The notes under the pieces are model-generated. The model saw nothing but the letters and a program-made list of their open reading frames with translations. It made no database searches and was not told the DNA's origin. A stretch of DNA of 21,898 bases from Lachnospiraceae bacterium UBA2860 (GTDB taxonomy: Bacteria; Bacillota; Clostridia; Lachnospirales; Lachnospiraceae), in assembly GCA_002350625.1 (NCBI GenBank), contig DEFE01000039.1:498-22395 (forward strand). The letters are read 5' to 3'. The translations under genes and the position numbers were made by a program. Below, one piece after another: positions 1 through 6,562 of this stretch. Position 1 is the first letter of the stretch; each line of letters starts with the position of its first letter.

Positions 1-50
1 TTAGAAACACACTCTAGGAATTGAGTTACCCGCTGCCGCGCGACATATCC

Positions 51-120
51 GTAGGGACGCCATTATTGGCGTCCGGGGTCCCATTATGCCTTGAACGGAC
101 GCCAAGAATGGCGTCCCTAC
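51..120. repeat. Double-hairpin palindromic repeat (GTAGGGACGCC family)
   Basis: The outer arms GTAGGGACGCCATT (51-64) and AATGGCGTCCCTAC (107-120) are perfect inverted repeats. Each arm also contains its own palindrome: GGACGCCA/TGGCGTCC at 55-74 and again at 97-116. The unit can therefore fold as one long or two short hairpins. The same core recurs near 6441 and 7515. It lies downstream of the minus-strand trigger-factor-like gene and could end its transcript, although no T-run follows. Confidence 0.8.
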
Positions 121-140
121 GTCAGGCTTCTGGCATTCTA

Positions 141-173
141 TAATTCCTCATTCCTCATTTCTAATTCCTAATT
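141..173. repeat. Short degenerate ATTCCT tandem repeat
   Basis: A run of TAATTCCT/CATTCCT units follows the palindromic repeat. Such ATTCCTAATTCCT runs accompany intergenic repeats in gut Clostridia (general recollection). The rest of 1-228 shows no gene I can support. Confidence 0.55.
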
Positions 174-228
174 GAACCGACAACTTCCTGTTTCCCCCCA
201 GGACCGAACAACTACTCTTTGGGAATAA

Positions 229-1203
229 TTAATCCACGATATCCTCCGTCTCCACGGTGTCGATGACGGCGCACTCCAGTATGCGCGCGAGCACCTTTTC
301 GGTGATGATGTTCTGCACGATGGCGCTCTGGGCGGCCTCGTCCAGGTGCCCGGAGAGCTGCTCGACGCTCACGTTGTTTTCCCGGCAGATGGCCTGGATC
401 GCCCGGGCCACGTCGTCCTCGTCGGCGGCGATGCCCTCCGCCCCGGCGATCTCCCGGATGACCCGCTGGCGCTGAATGCCCCTGCGGGCGTCAGGAGCGC
501 AGTCCTCCCGGAGCTGTTCGCGGGTCTTGCCCATGAAGCGGCAGTAGGCATCCAGCGTCAGGCCCTGCCGGGCCAGCTGGACCTCCAGGGACTGAAGCTG
601 CTGATCAATCGCCCGGTCCAGCGCATCCTGCGGTATTTCGAAGTCCTCCAGCAGCTGGTCCAGCAGGCGCACCTTCAGATCGTCCGCCGCCTGCCTGTCC
701 AGGTACGCCTGCAATCCCTCGCGCATGCGCTCCCGCAGGGCCTCGAGGCTGTCAAGCCCCGCGACGTCCCGGGCGAAGGCGTCGTCGGGTTCGTACTTCT
801 GTTTGAGCCGGATCTCGTGGATCATGCACTTGAACACGGCATCCTTTCCCGCCAGGTTCGGGGCGTGGTATTGAGCGGGGAAGGTGACATGTACGTCCAC
901 CGCGTCCCCGACGTTTTTCCCCACGAGCTGTTCCTCAAAACCCGGGATGAAGCTGCCGCTGCCCAGGGTGAGGGTCTGGTTCTGCGCCGTGCCGCCTTCA
1001 AACTGCGCGCCGTCCGAGAAGCCCGCGTAGTCCAGCACCAGCTCGTCGCCCAGCCGGCTGGGGCGGTCGGTCACGGGGATGATGCGGGGGTTCTGCTCGA
1101 TCAGCTGGTCGATCTGCCGGTCGATCCGGGCGTCCGATACGATCGCCCGCTCCAGCGTGCCGTGAAGGGCTTTGTAGGGGATCATCGGTGCCAACACTTC
1201 CAT
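229..1203 (-). CDS. Trigger-factor-like FKBP peptidyl-prolyl isomerase lacking the ribosome-binding domain
   Basis: This is a predicted cytosolic protein-folding factor of 324 aa; full trigger factor is about 430 aa. Residues 1-50 match only the linker that follows the ribosome-binding domain. Residues 50-133 form an FKBP-type isomerase domain (GDELVLDYAGF at 52-62, GSGSFIPGFEEQLVG at 81-95). Residues 135-324 are helical and resemble the trigger-factor C-terminal chaperone arms. The N-terminal ribosome-docking region with its GFRxGKxP-type loop is absent, and no signal peptide is seen. The start is the first ATG; an in-frame stop lies about 20 nt upstream, and no clear Shine-Dalgarno sequence precedes it. 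A 169-bp inverted-repeat element begins 26 bp upstream, so 5' truncation is possible, but RBD-less paralogs are also known in Clostridia. I am sure of the family and unsure of the biological role. Confidence 0.85.
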   Translation of the reverse strand: MEVLAPMIPYKALHGTLERAIVSDARIDRQIDQLIEQNPRIIPVTDRPSRLGDELVLDYAGFSDGAQFEGGTAQNQTLTLGSGSFIPGFEEQLVGKNVGDAVDVHVTFPAQYHAPNLAGKDAVFKCMIHEIRLKQKYEPDDAFARDVAGLDSLEALRERMREGLQAYLDRQAADDLKVRLLDQLLEDFEIPQDALDRAIDQQLQSLEVQLARQGLTLDAYCRFMGKTREQLREDCAPDARRGIQRQRVIREIAGAEGIAADEDDVARAIQAICRENNVSVEQLSGHLDEAAQSAIVQNIITEKVLARILECAVIDTVETEDIVD

Positions 1204-1228
1204 TCTTCGGTGATATGAGGGGTGTTAA

Positions 1229-1397
1229 AGAGTGGAGAGTGGAGAGTTGAGAGTGGAGTTCAGGATGAAATCCTTACGGATTTCTTTTGATTAAAGGCTA
1301 CGAAGAATCGTATTATCACTGATTTTGATAATTAAATCAAAACAAATCCGCAGGATTTGTACCACAACTCCACTCTACACTCTTCACTCTCCACTCT
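1229..1397. repeat. 169-bp inverted-repeat (MITE-like) element with AGAGTGGAG termini
   Basis: The terminal arms 1229-1260 and 1366-1397 are 32 nt long and match as inverted repeats at 29 of 32 positions. They consist of AGAGTGGAG-type units. Inside are two small palindromes, AAATCC-TTAC-GGATTT and AAATCC-GCA-GGATTT, around an AT-rich centre. No protein is encoded. It sits between the divergent trigger-factor-like gene and fhs, and with the fhs promoter it fills most of the 393-nt gap 1204-1596. Confidence 0.75.
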
Positions 1398-1507
1398 CGG
1401 GCGCAACCCGACTGCGTTATCAGAACAAAGATATCATATAAAACGTATGCCGTCAATCCTTCAGTGTCATTTAACAAAATTAATGATCATAATTTGACGT
1501 ATATTTA

Positions 1508-1536
1508 TTGACAGTGTTGAATAATAATGGTATACT
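1508..1536 (+). promoter_or_regulatory. Sigma-A promoter of the fhs operon
   Basis: TTGACA (1508-1513), a 17-bp spacer and TATACT (1531-1536) give a near-consensus promoter. The expected start near 1543 leaves a leader of about 54 nt before the fhs ATG, too short for a folate- or ZTP-type riboswitch. Confidence 0.85.
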
Positions 1537-1596
1537 TGTAGACGGTGCCTGAAGCCTGACGGCGACAGTGATTTTATTGAAGGAGGAAGACCCACA

Positions 1597-3357
1597 ATGC
1601 TTGATCCTACGATTTACAAAGATTGGCAAATTGCGGAGGATGCCGAAAAAAGGCTGCCCCCCGTGGACTATTTCCGTGAGAAGCTCGGCCTGCTGCCCGA
1701 GGAGATCATCCCCTACGGCAAGACCCCGAAGCTGGACTTCATCAAGATCATGAATCGCCTGAAGGACAAGCCCGACGGCAAGTTCATCGAGGTTACCGCC
1801 ATCACCCCCACCCCCCTGGGCGAGGGCAAATCCACCGTGTCCCTGGGCCTGATCGAGGGCCTGGCGAAGATTGGCAAGAACGTCGGCGGCGCGCTGCGGC
1901 AGCCCTCCGGCGGCCCGACCATGAACGTCAAGGGCACCGCGGCCGGCGGCGGCAACGCCTTGCTGATGCCCATGACCGAGTTCTCCCTCGGCCTCACCGG
2001 CGACATCAACGACATCATGAACGCCCACAACCTGGCCATGGTGGCGCTGAACGCCCGCATGCAGCACGAGCGCAACTACACCGACGAGGAGATGGCCAAG
2101 CACAACATGGGCCGTCGCCTGGACATCGACCCCAAGCGCATCGAGATGGGCTGGGTGCTGGACTTCTGCGCCCAGGGCCTCAGGAACATCATCATGGGCA
2201 TCGGCGGCCCGAAGGACGGCTACCTGATGGAGAGCAAGTTCGGCATCGCCGTGGGCTCCGAGCTGATGGCCATACTGGCCGTGGCCCGCGATCTGAAGGA
2301 CCTGCGCGAGCGCATCGGCAAGGTCGTGGTGGCCTACAGCCGCTCCGGCGAGCCCGTGACCTGCGAGGATCTGGAGGTTGCCGGCGCCATGACCGCCTGG
2401 ATGCGCAACACCATCAATCCCACCATGTGCTACACCGTGGAGCATCAGCCCGTGCTGATCCACGCCGGCCCCTTCGCTAACATCGCCATCGGCCAGTCCT
2501 CCGTCATCGCGGACCGTCTGGCGCTCAAGCTGTTCGACTATCATGTGACCGAGTCCGGCTTCGCCGCCGACATCGGCTTTGAGAAGTTCTGGAACGTCAA
2601 GACCCGCCTGTCCGGCCTGACCCCGAACGTCTCCGTCATCGTGGCCACCGTCCGCGCCCTCAAGATGCACGGCGGCGGACCCAAGGTCGCGCCCGGCCGT
2701 CCCCTGCCCAAGGAGTACACCGAGGAGAACCTCGAGCTGGTCGAGAAGGGCTGCGAGAACCTGTTCCATCACGTCAACACCGTGCTGAAGTCCGGCATCG
2801 TGCCCGTGGTGTGCATCAACCAGTTCTACACCGACACCGACAACGAGATCGCCCTGATCAAGCGCCTGTGCGCCGAGCGAGGCGTGCGCTGCGCCCAGTC
2901 CAACCACTGGCGCTACGGCGGCGAGGGCGCGGTGGAGCTGGCCCAGGTCGTGGTGGAAGCCTGCGAGCAGAAGCCCGAGATCAAGTTCCTGTACGACCTC
3001 GACATGCCGCTGCGGGAGCGTGTGGAGCGCATCGCGAAGGAAGTCTACGGCGCGGACGGCGTCGATTGGGCGCCGCTCGCCATCGAGAAGGCCAAGCGCT
3101 TCGAGAGCGATCCCAAGTACGCCGACTACTGCACCATGATGGTCAAGACCCACCTGTCCCTGTCCCACGACCCGACCCTCAAGGGCGTGCCGAAGGGCTG
3201 GCGGCTGCCCATCCGCGACATCCTGGAGTACGGCGGGGCCAAGTTCCTCTGCCCGATGGCCGGCACCATCTCCATGATGCCCGGCACTGCCTCCGACCCG
3301 GCCTATCGCCGCGTGGATGTGGATACCGAGACCGGCAAGGTCAGCGGTTTGTTCTGA
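1597..3357 (+). CDS. fhs: Formate-tetrahydrofolate ligase (10-formyl-THF synthetase)
   Basis: This cytosolic enzyme joins formate and THF with ATP to give 10-formyl-THF; the reaction is reversible, so it can also release formate and ATP. The 586-aa product is slightly longer than the usual ~556 aa. Visible motifs are the nucleotide loop TPLGEGKST (72-80), the conserved RQPSGGPTMNVKGTAAGGG region just after it, and INQFYTDTDNEI in the C-terminal half, equivalent to the usual N-R-F-x-T-D-T signature. AGGAGG at 1581-1586 fixes the start. It is the first gene of an operon with fchA (69-nt gap), folD and a DUF1576 protein, driven by the promoter at 1508-1536. Position-3 GC is about 94% in the codons after 1681. 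Identification is firm. Confidence 0.97.
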   Translation: MLDPTIYKDWQIAEDAEKRLPPVDYFREKLGLLPEEIIPYGKTPKLDFIKIMNRLKDKPDGKFIEVTAITPTPLGEGKSTVSLGLIEGLAKIGKNVGGALRQPSGGPTMNVKGTAAGGGNALLMPMTEFSLGLTGDINDIMNAHNLAMVALNARMQHERNYTDEEMAKHNMGRRLDIDPKRIEMGWVLDFCAQGLRNIIMGIGGPKDGYLMESKFGIAVGSELMAILAVARDLKDLRERIGKVVVAYSRSGEPVTCEDLEVAGAMTAWMRNTINPTMCYTVEHQPVLIHAGPFANIAIGQSSVIADRLALKLFDYHVTESGFAADIGFEKFWNVKTRLSGLTPNVSVIVATVRALKMHGGGPKVAPGRPLPKEYTEENLELVEKGCENLFHHVNTVLKSGIVPVVCINQFYTDTDNEIALIKRLCAERGVRCAQSNHWRYGGEGAVELAQVVVEACEQKPEIKFLYDLDMPLRERVERIAKEVYGADGVDWAPLAIEKAKRFESDPKYADYCTMMVKTHLSLSHDPTLKGVPKGWRLPIRDILEYGGAKFLCPMAGTISMMPGTASDPAYRRVDVDTETGKVSGLF

Positions 3358-3376
3358 TTCAATCAAAAATGGAACC

Positions 3377-3404
3377 ATATGGGTGGCAGCGATGTCACCC
3401 ATAT
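3377..3404 (+). promoter_or_regulatory. Stem-loop between fhs and fchA
   Basis: A perfect 9-bp stem (ATATGGGTG at 3377-3385 with CACCCATAT at 3396-3404) and 10-nt loop lies between the fhs stop and the fchA ribosome-binding site. No T-run follows, so mRNA processing or stabilisation is more likely than termination. Confidence 0.55.
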
Positions 3405-3426
3405 TTCAAGTAAAGGAGCATCGAAA

Positions 3427-4050
3427 ATGGCAGTTGATTTCACGCAGAATTCCTGTCGGGAATTCATCGAGGTGCTGGCCTCCAACGCCCCGGTCCCGGG
3501 TGGCGGCGGCGCGGCGGCGCTGGTGGGCGCCATCGGCACGGCGCTGGGCAACATGGTGGGCTCGTTGACCGTGGGCAAGAAGAAGTACGCCGCCGTGGAG
3601 GCGGAGATCATCGCCCTGAAGGCGAAGTGCGACGATTTGCAGAAGCAGCTTCTGGACCAGGTGCCCGCCGACGCCGAGGGCTTTGAGCCGCTGGCGAAGG
3701 CCTACGGCATCCCGAAGGACGATCCCAATCGCGACAAGGTGCTGGAGGAGGCCACGATCGTGGCGTGCAGGGTGCCCATGAAGATCATGTCGCTTTGCTG
3801 TGAGGCCATCGAGGCCATCGCCGTGTTCGCCGAGAAGGGCTCCCGGCTGGCGGTCTCAGACGCGGGCTGCGGCGCGGTGTGTTGCAAGGCGGCGCTGCAG
3901 GCGGCGAGTCTGAACGTGTTTATCAACACCAAGTCCTTAAAGAACCGCGAGGCCGCCGAAAAGCTCAACGCCGAGGCCAACGGCATGCTGGACAGGTACT
4001 GTGCCATGGCCGACGACATCTTCACCGCGGTGCGGGCAAACTTCAACTGA
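3427..4050 (+). CDS. fchA: Methenyl-THF cyclohydrolase / formimino-THF cyclodeaminase family protein
   Basis: The 207-aa protein corresponds to the stand-alone C-terminal (cyclodeaminase) domain of formiminotransferase-cyclodeaminase. Members either release ammonia from 5-formimino-THF or interconvert 10-formyl- and 5,10-methenyl-THF. The signature PVPGGGGAAALVGAIGTALG followed by LTVGKKKY is near the N-terminus, and the rest is helical. AAGGAG at about 3412-3417 selects ATG 3427 over an in-frame ATG at 3379, which lies within the upstream stem-loop region. Because the neighbouring FolD seems to lack cyclohydrolase residues, the cyclohydrolase role between Fhs and FolD is the better guess. 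No histidine-utilisation genes are nearby to favour the formimino reaction. Confidence 0.92.
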   Translation: MAVDFTQNSCREFIEVLASNAPVPGGGGAAALVGAIGTALGNMVGSLTVGKKKYAAVEAEIIALKAKCDDLQKQLLDQVPADAEGFEPLAKAYGIPKDDPNRDKVLEEATIVACRVPMKIMSLCCEAIEAIAVFAEKGSRLAVSDAGCGAVCCKAALQAASLNVFINTKSLKNREAAEKLNAEANGMLDRYCAMADDIFTAVRANFN

Positions 4051-4063
4051 TCGCGCCTCCAAA

Positions 4064-4114
4064 AGCCTCCCTCTCCGAGGGAGGTGGCATTTGCGAAGCA
4101 AATGACGGAGGGAG
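4064..4114 (+). repeat. Two-hairpin intergenic repeat between fchA and folD
   Basis: CCTCCCTC/GAGGGAGG (4066-4073 and 4077-4084) and CATTTGC/GCAAATG (4088-4094 and 4098-4104) form two adjacent tight hairpins, followed by ACGGAGGGAG. The layout is like the GAGGGAGGTGGCA-type interspersed units common in gut Clostridia genomes (recollection). Lying within an operon and transcribed, it may tune the fchA-to-folD ratio. Confidence 0.65.
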
Positions 4115-4139
4115 TCATTTTCATATACGGAGGTAATAT

Positions 4140-5024
4140 ATGGCAAAGCTGTTACTGGGCAAGGAGGTCACCGCCGCGCTGAACGCGAAGCTGCAGGCGC
4201 GGGTGGAGGCTTTGAAGGCGAAGGGCATCGCTCCGAAGCTGGGCATCGTGCGCTGCGGCGAGAACCCGTCGGACCTGAGCTATGAGAAGGGCGCGACGGC
4301 CCGCGCGGAGCTGATCGGCGTGGCGGTCGAGAAGTTCGTGCTGCCCGAGGACGTGACCAAGGAGGCGCTGATTAACCAGATCAAGGCCATCAACGCCGAC
4401 GACACCATCCACGGCGTATTGATGTTCCGACCCCTTCCGAAGCACCTGAAGGCGGACCAGGACGAGATCTGCAACGCCCTCGATCCCGCCAAGGACGTGG
4501 ACTGCATGACCGACCTGTCGAACGCGGGCGTGTTCGAGGGCCGCAAGGACCTGGGCTTCCCGCCCTGCACCCCCCAGGCGTGCATGGAGATACTGGACTA
4601 CTACGGCATCGACTTAAAGGGCAAGAAGGCCGTGGTGATCGGGCGCTCGCTGGTGGTGGGCAAGCCCGCCGCCATGATGCTGATGGGCAAGAACGCCACC
4701 GTCACCGTGTGCCACACCCGCACCGTGGACGTGCCCAAGGAGGCCCGCGAGGCAGACATTCTGGTGTCCTCGGCGGGCGTTCTGAGGAGCCTCACTAAAG
4801 ACTACGTGAAGCCCGGCCAGATCGTCATCGACGTGTCCATCAACTGGGACCCCGAGAAGGTCAACGCCAGGGGCGGCAAGGGCGCCATCGCGGGCGACGC
4901 GGTGTTCGAGGAGGTCGAGCCCATCGTGGACGCCATCACCCCCGTGCCCGGCGGCGTGGGCAGCGTGACCACCAGCGTGCTGATCGGCCATGTGGTCGAG
5001 GCCGCTGAGCGGAAGGCGAAATAG
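4140..5024 (+). CDS. folD: Methylene-THF dehydrogenase (FolD family), probably without cyclohydrolase activity
   Basis: The 294-aa protein oxidises or reduces between 5,10-methylene- and 5,10-methenyl-THF. Matches to FolD are the folate site (NPSDLSY at 42-48, PLP at about 98-100, KDVD near 118-121), the Rossmann region with GRSLVVGKP, and the C-terminal TPVPGGVGSVT. An ungapped comparison with E. coli FolD from the NP motif keeps the catalytic Tyr (Y48) but places Ala52 where the catalytic Lys belongs (human Lys56). The FRPLP motif lacks the catalytic Gln (human Gln100). The Asp of KDVD is kept. Family knowledge ties Lys and Gln mainly to cyclohydrolysis, so a monofunctional dehydrogenase working with FchA is inferred. 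CGGAGG six nt upstream supports the start. Confidence 0.95.
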   Translation: MAKLLLGKEVTAALNAKLQARVEALKAKGIAPKLGIVRCGENPSDLSYEKGATARAELIGVAVEKFVLPEDVTKEALINQIKAINADDTIHGVLMFRPLPKHLKADQDEICNALDPAKDVDCMTDLSNAGVFEGRKDLGFPPCTPQACMEILDYYGIDLKGKKAVVIGRSLVVGKPAAMMLMGKNATVTVCHTRTVDVPKEAREADILVSSAGVLRSLTKDYVKPGQIVIDVSINWDPEKVNARGGKGAIAGDAVFEEVEPIVDAITPVPGGVGSVTTSVLIGHVVEAAERKAK

Positions 5025-5033
5025 AATGATGAT

Positions 5034-5055
5034 GGGGAGCGAACATTCGCTCCCC
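5034..5055 (+). terminator. GC-rich hairpin after folD (possible partial terminator)
   Basis: A perfect 10-bp stem (GGGGAGCGAA with TTCGCTCCCC) and 2-nt loop lies 9 nt after the folD stop and just before the ribosome-binding site of the DUF1576 gene. Only GTATTTA follows, so complete termination is doubtful. It may lower expression of the membrane protein relative to the enzymes. Confidence 0.5.
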
Positions 5056-5075
5056 GTATTTACGGAGGGATTGAC

Positions 5076-6383
5076 ATGGAAACCATACGCAAGATGGAGG
5101 CCGGACGGGTGCTTCGGGCGCTGATGTGCGCCTTTACCGCGGCGTTTCTGATCGGGGCGGTGCTCGCGCCCGACAGAAGCGCCATGTTCTCCGGCCTGGG
5201 CCGCATCTGCACGCTGCCGGCACAGCTGACCAAGGACTACTTCAAGCCTGAGCTGGGCAGCATCTCCGGCGCGCTGTTGAACTACTTCCTGGTGGGCGCG
5301 GTGTGCTGCGCGCTGATGTTCCTGCCGGGCGCGAAGGTCGGCGGCGGCACGGTGCTGGGCTACTTCCTCACGCTGGGCTTCTGCTCCTACGGCATGAACA
5401 TCCTCAATATCCTGCCGCTGATGCTCGGCGTGGCCGTGTACTCCCTCGTCAGGAAGCAGCCCTTCGGCAGGAACCTGAACTTCTTCATGTTCACCACGGC
5501 CATCAGCCCGCTGATCACGCAGGTGCTGTTCTACTATCCCGTCATGGGGGAGACTCCGCGCCTGACCTTTGCGGGCGTCCTGCTGGCGCTGGTCATCGGC
5601 GTGATCGCCGGCTGCGCCATGCCCGCGCTGTGCGCCCACTCCCCGAGCTTCCACAAGGGGTACAACCTGTACAACGCCGGGCCCGCGGCGGGCTTTCTGT
5701 GCTTTCTGATCTACGCGGTGCTCTATAAGATCGCGGGCGTCGAGGCCCCCGCCATCGGCGCGGACCTGGGCGACGGCAACCGCCTGTTCGTGAACGCCTT
5801 CTGCATCGCGCTGTTCGCGATGTGCGTCGTGTTCGGCTTCCTGCTCAACGGCACGAAGGACTACGGCAGGCTGCTCACGGATTCCGGTTACAAGAGCGAC
5901 TTCACCGCGAAGTACTCCGTGGGCGCGAACATCATGAACATGGGCGTGTACGGCCTGTTCATCGTGCTCTACTACAACCTGATCGGCGCGAAGTTCACCG
6001 GCCCCACCATGGGCGCGATCTTCTGCATGCTGTGCTGCTGCTGCAACGGCGCCACGCCGCTCAACGTCTTCCCGATTATGATCGGTTACGTGATCATGGG
6101 TCTGCTGAATAAGGCCGGGCTCACCGCCTTCGCCGTCAACGCGCAGGCCAACATCGTGGGCCTGTGCTTCGCCAGCGGCCTCGCGCCAATCTCCGGCGAG
6201 TACGGCATCGTGGCCGGCATCGTGGCGGGCATGCTGCACTACTGCCTGGTGACCAGCGTCCCCGGCATCCACGGCGGCTTCAACCTGTACAACGGCGGGT
6301 TCACCGCGGGCATCGTGTGCTTCATCTACATACCGATACTGGAGCATTACTTCAGGCCGAAGCGCCAGAGGAAAACGGCGTAG
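5076..6383 (+). CDS. DUF1576-type polytopic membrane protein with two homologous halves
   Basis: The 435-aa, very hydrophobic protein probably has 10 or more membrane segments and no signal peptide; function is unknown. I place it in DUF1576 by the paired signatures HKGYNLYNAG (193-202) and HGGFNLYNGG (399-408). The halves around these signatures resemble each other: GAK-x-x-G near 84-90 and 304-309, NILPLMLG near 111-118 and NVFPIMIG near 330-337, and an AG-rich segment before each signature. Such internal repeats are typical of transporters and channels, but the substrate cannot be read from sequence. Four consecutive Cys (320-323) lie in a predicted membrane segment. GGAGG at 5064-5068 supports the start. 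It is last in the one-carbon operon, so movement of formate or another C1-related solute is a guess. Confidence 0.85.
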   Translation: METIRKMEAGRVLRALMCAFTAAFLIGAVLAPDRSAMFSGLGRICTLPAQLTKDYFKPELGSISGALLNYFLVGAVCCALMFLPGAKVGGGTVLGYFLTLGFCSYGMNILNILPLMLGVAVYSLVRKQPFGRNLNFFMFTTAISPLITQVLFYYPVMGETPRLTFAGVLLALVIGVIAGCAMPALCAHSPSFHKGYNLYNAGPAAGFLCFLIYAVLYKIAGVEAPAIGADLGDGNRLFVNAFCIALFAMCVVFGFLLNGTKDYGRLLTDSGYKSDFTAKYSVGANIMNMGVYGLFIVLYYNLIGAKFTGPTMGAIFCMLCCCCNGATPLNVFPIMIGYVIMGLLNKAGLTAFAVNAQANIVGLCFASGLAPISGEYGIVAGIVAGMLHYCLVTSVPGIHGGFNLYNGGFTAGIVCFIYIPILEHYFRPKRQRKTA

Positions 6384-6391
6384 CGGATGTA

Positions 6392-6539
6392 AAACACGAC
6401 GAGGCTGTCTCAAAACGACGATCATACGCTGCAATTCATCCGTAGGGACGCCATTCATGGCGTCCGCGGGCGGCATTAATGCCGCCCCTACGACGAATTG
6501 CCTGGCGTTGGTTCGTTTTGAGACAGCCCCGTCGTGTTT
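6392..6539. repeat. 148-bp nested palindromic element
   Basis: Terminal inverted repeats of 27 nt (6392-6418 and 6513-6539; one mismatch) contain GGCTGTCTCAAAACGA and its complement. Inside are GCAATTC/GAATTGC arms, and within those GTAGGG/CCCTAC arms around GACGCCATTCATGGCGTC and GGGCGGCATTAATGCCGCCC. The whole unit folds back on itself at several levels. It lies 8 nt after the DUF1576 stop and before the convergent XRE gene, so it can act as a bidirectional terminator. Positions 6420-6492 match 7493-7565 at 66 of 73 bases. Confidence 0.85.
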
Positions 6540-6562
6540 ATGCGTCGGTGAGAATGGTGCGC
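6537..6562 (-). pseudogene. Possible relic of an fthC 3' end
   Basis: On the minus strand this short stretch reads ...TILTDA-stop, close to the ITDA-stop end of fthC at 7608. Fifteen bases (TTTATGCGTCGGTGA) are identical at 6537-6551 and 7607-7621, and each copy follows a copy of the palindromic repeat by about 41-44 bp. This suggests a duplicated gene end rather than chance, but it covers only 6-8 codons. Confidence 0.35.

Noticed and set aside
1537..1596. Folate (THF) or ZTP riboswitch in the fhs leader
   Set aside because: The leader is only about 54 nt after a clear promoter, and I see no matching conserved core.
1480..3402. 640-codon minus-strand open frame opposite fhs
   Set aside because: It mirrors fhs, with a His/Gly/Ala/Val-rich composition caused by high GC in the coding strand; fhs has the promoter, ribosome-binding site and family motifs.
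4614..6476. 620-codon minus-strand open frame opposite folD and the DUF1576 gene
   Set aside because: Antisense shadow of two real genes, starting inside the palindromic repeat; the composition is His/Ala/Arg/Gln-rich with no family signature.
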